Source: an uncultured Acidobacteriota bacterium | GTDB lineage: Bacteria > Acidobacteriota > Blastocatellia > RBC074 | Reading direction: 5' to 3' | Assembly: GCA_937967285.1 (NCBI GenBank) | Contig: CALBSU010000198.1 | Span: 1-9,114, forward strand | DNA length: 9,114 nt | In this document: positions 8,041-9,114 of the stretch, piece after piece | Layout: every line of letters starts with the position of its first letter | Position numbering within the stretch: the stretch's first letter is position 1 | The notes under the pieces: model-generated | Told to the model about the DNA's origin: nothing | The model's input: the letters and a program-made list of their open reading frames with translations, nothing else | Database searches by the model: none | Made by a program: the position numbers and the translations under genes

Positions 8041-8481
8041 ATGAAATGTTTCTTCATGATCGAACACGCACCGAGATTCCGGGCGATCCTGCTCTGCGCG
8101 GCACTCTGCATACCGGCTGTCTCTTCATGCGGCGAAATGCGGGAGGAAGTTACCGACGATTCGGGAGTGACGGCCGAAACGCGAAATCCCCTGAGCGGCG
8201 ACCCGACGGCGATAGCTTCAGGCGAGCAACTCTACATCACCAACTGTTCAACCTGTCATGGATTGGAGGGAAAGGGAGATGGGGCGTCGGGACAGACCCT
8301 GCCCAGACTTCCGCAAGACCTGACGACCGACGAAGTGATGAGGATTTCCGACGGTCAGATATTTCTGACCCTCAAGAACGGCAGGATGCGTGACGGCCTG
8401 ATGACCATGCCTCCGATCCGCAGGCTGAGCCATCAACAGATGTGGGAGATCATCGCCTACATCCGCACGCTGAAGAGATGA
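8041..8481 (+). CDS. Monoheme c-type cytochrome, predicted lipoprotein
   Basis: 146 residues. A signal peptide (hydrophobic part about 14-29, AILLCAALCIPAVSS) ends in the lipobox VSSC, so Cys30 would be lipidated and the protein tethered to a membrane on the outer side of the inner membrane. One class I heme site is present, CSTCH (Cys69, Cys72, His73), with the probable sixth ligand Met123 in MTMPP and the terminal helix IIAYIRTLKR. It should carry single electrons; partners are not in the window. The frame is open from 7873, but residues before Met 8041 lack character, and the signal peptide sets the start at 8041 or 8056 (Met6). Neither has a clear Shine-Dalgarno. It is divergent from the zinc-ribbon gene at 7840; I recognised no convincing promoter in the 200-nt gap 7841-8040. 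Confidence 0.88.
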   Translation: MKCFFMIEHAPRFRAILLCAALCIPAVSSCGEMREEVTDDSGVTAETRNPLSGDPTAIASGEQLYITNCSTCHGLEGKGDGASGQTLPRLPQDLTTDEVMRISDGQIFLTLKNGRMRDGLMTMPPIRRLSHQQMWEIIAYIRTLKR

Positions 8482-8495
8482 TCATCCTGAGTCCC

Positions 8496-8541
8496 CATAA
8501 AAAAATTCGGAGGAATGAGCCTCTGTTCGCTCATTCCTCCG
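8496..8541 (-). terminator. Strong terminator, minus-strand orientation
   Basis: A perfect 13-bp stem pairs CGGAGGAATGAGC (8508-8520) with GCTCATTCCTCCG (8529-8541), loop 8 nt. On the minus strand it is followed by AATTTTTTT. It therefore ends the transcript of the gene at 8581-8826, 40 nt past its stop. It lies 27 nt after the cytochrome stop and may also slow plus-strand transcription, though no U-tract follows there. Confidence 0.85.
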
Positions 8542-8580
8542 TCACATTCAGAGGAAACCATGCAAGGAAATAACTTGTTG

Positions 8581-8826
8581 TCAGGACATCTCGATGCCGA
8601 CGGCGCGGAGCGCATCCAGCGTCACGGGCCGTGATTCGACCAGCCTTATCTGGCCCCCGCAGAATATCGCGAGCGGACGGCCGCTGTGCCTGCCGGCCGA
8701 GAACGGATCTTTCTCCATCTCTTCTCCTGTGGTGAGCAGCCACATATCGGTCAGACTTTCGTGAATGTAGGAGTTGACCTGTTCCTGCATTCGAATGCGC
8801 TCAACCGGAATAACTCTATCGAACAT
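8581..8826 (-). CDS. Small protein of unknown function
   Basis: 81 residues from the chosen start; I do not recognise it. It is soluble-looking, with a probable helix at about 8-30 (VERIRMQEQVNSYIHESLTDMWLL is its most regular part), a Pro/Gly-rich middle (PFSAGRHSGRP), a short hydrophobic strand (LAIFCGG) and a terminal VTLDALRAVGIE helix. I chose ATG 8826 because AAGGAG lies exactly 6 nt upstream (8833-8838). The frame continues to ATG 8910, which would add 28 hydrophilic residues (Lys/Glu/Asn/Ser-rich) with only a G-run as ribosome site; a 109-residue product is the alternative. It is a single-gene unit: a sigma54-like promoter upstream and its own strong terminator downstream. Confidence 0.65.
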   Translation of the reverse strand: MFDRVIPVERIRMQEQVNSYIHESLTDMWLLTTGEEMEKDPFSAGRHSGRPLAIFCGGQIRLVESRPVTLDALRAVGIEMS

Positions 8827-8957
8827 GGGATTCTCCTTCTTCGACTCGTTTACCGAGACCAGTTCTTCGGAACCATTTTTGGAATTTTCAGCTCCAGTTT
8901 TCTTGATCATCGCCAGTCGCCCCCCTTCAGTTAGTTATCCCACGTTTACTTTCGCAG

Positions 8958-9114
<157 letters not shown>

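Overview
The window looks like chromosomal core-metabolism DNA from a GC-rich, diderm-type bacterium. The reasons are a lipoprotein c-type cytochrome, a SanA-like envelope protein, sigma70-like promoters, Shine-Dalgarno sites on most genes and a Thermotoga-type DAHP synthase. I cannot place it in a phylum with confidence. An uncultivated deep-branching lineage is my guess. No transposase, phage gene, tRNA, rRNA or CRISPR array was seen.

Layout. (1) 1-794: an inverted-repeat element with heptad-periodic arms, directly followed by a SanA/YdcF-like DUF218 gene. (2) 816-3225: an aromatic amino acid operon. A good promoter (816-844) is followed by a roughly 340-nt leader. The leader contains a 38-codon leader peptide with four Phe and two Tyr codons within seven codons, and an antiterminator/terminator pair just before pheA (prephenate dehydratase). 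A second heptad hairpin separates pheA from a type I-beta DAHP synthase gene, and a terminator closes the operon. This resembles ribosome-mediated attenuation of the Phe branch. (3) 3233-3802: a small unknown gene and a run of three hairpins ending in a terminator, possibly a small RNA. (4) 6746-3803, minus strand: an operon of SDR oxidoreductase, zinc-ribbon threonine synthase and a CysO-like sulfur carrier ending in Gly-Gly. Its 5' leader consists almost entirely of two related copies of an RNA element with mutually exclusive folds, each ending in a GGGGCC-U-run terminator. The gap between threonine synthase and the sulfur carrier contains a 27-bp hairpin built of CCAAG repeats. (5) 6902-7840: two convergent small genes, each with an identically spaced N-terminal four-Cys zinc ribbon followed by membrane segment(s). 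(6) 8041-9114: a monoheme lipoprotein cytochrome c, a strong terminator, and a small unknown minus-strand gene preceded by a sigma54-type promoter match.

How the parts relate. DAHP synthase makes the first committed aromatic intermediate and prephenate dehydratase starts the Phe branch, so sensing Phe/Tyr supply in the leader would suit the operon. The minus-strand operon pairs a PLP beta/gamma-replacement enzyme with a thiocarboxylate-type sulfur carrier, which suggests (as inference only) a sulfur-incorporating role beyond or instead of threonine synthesis. The most interesting material is in the non-coding DNA: the pheA attenuator, the tandem switch-like leader and two families of periodic-arm hairpins.
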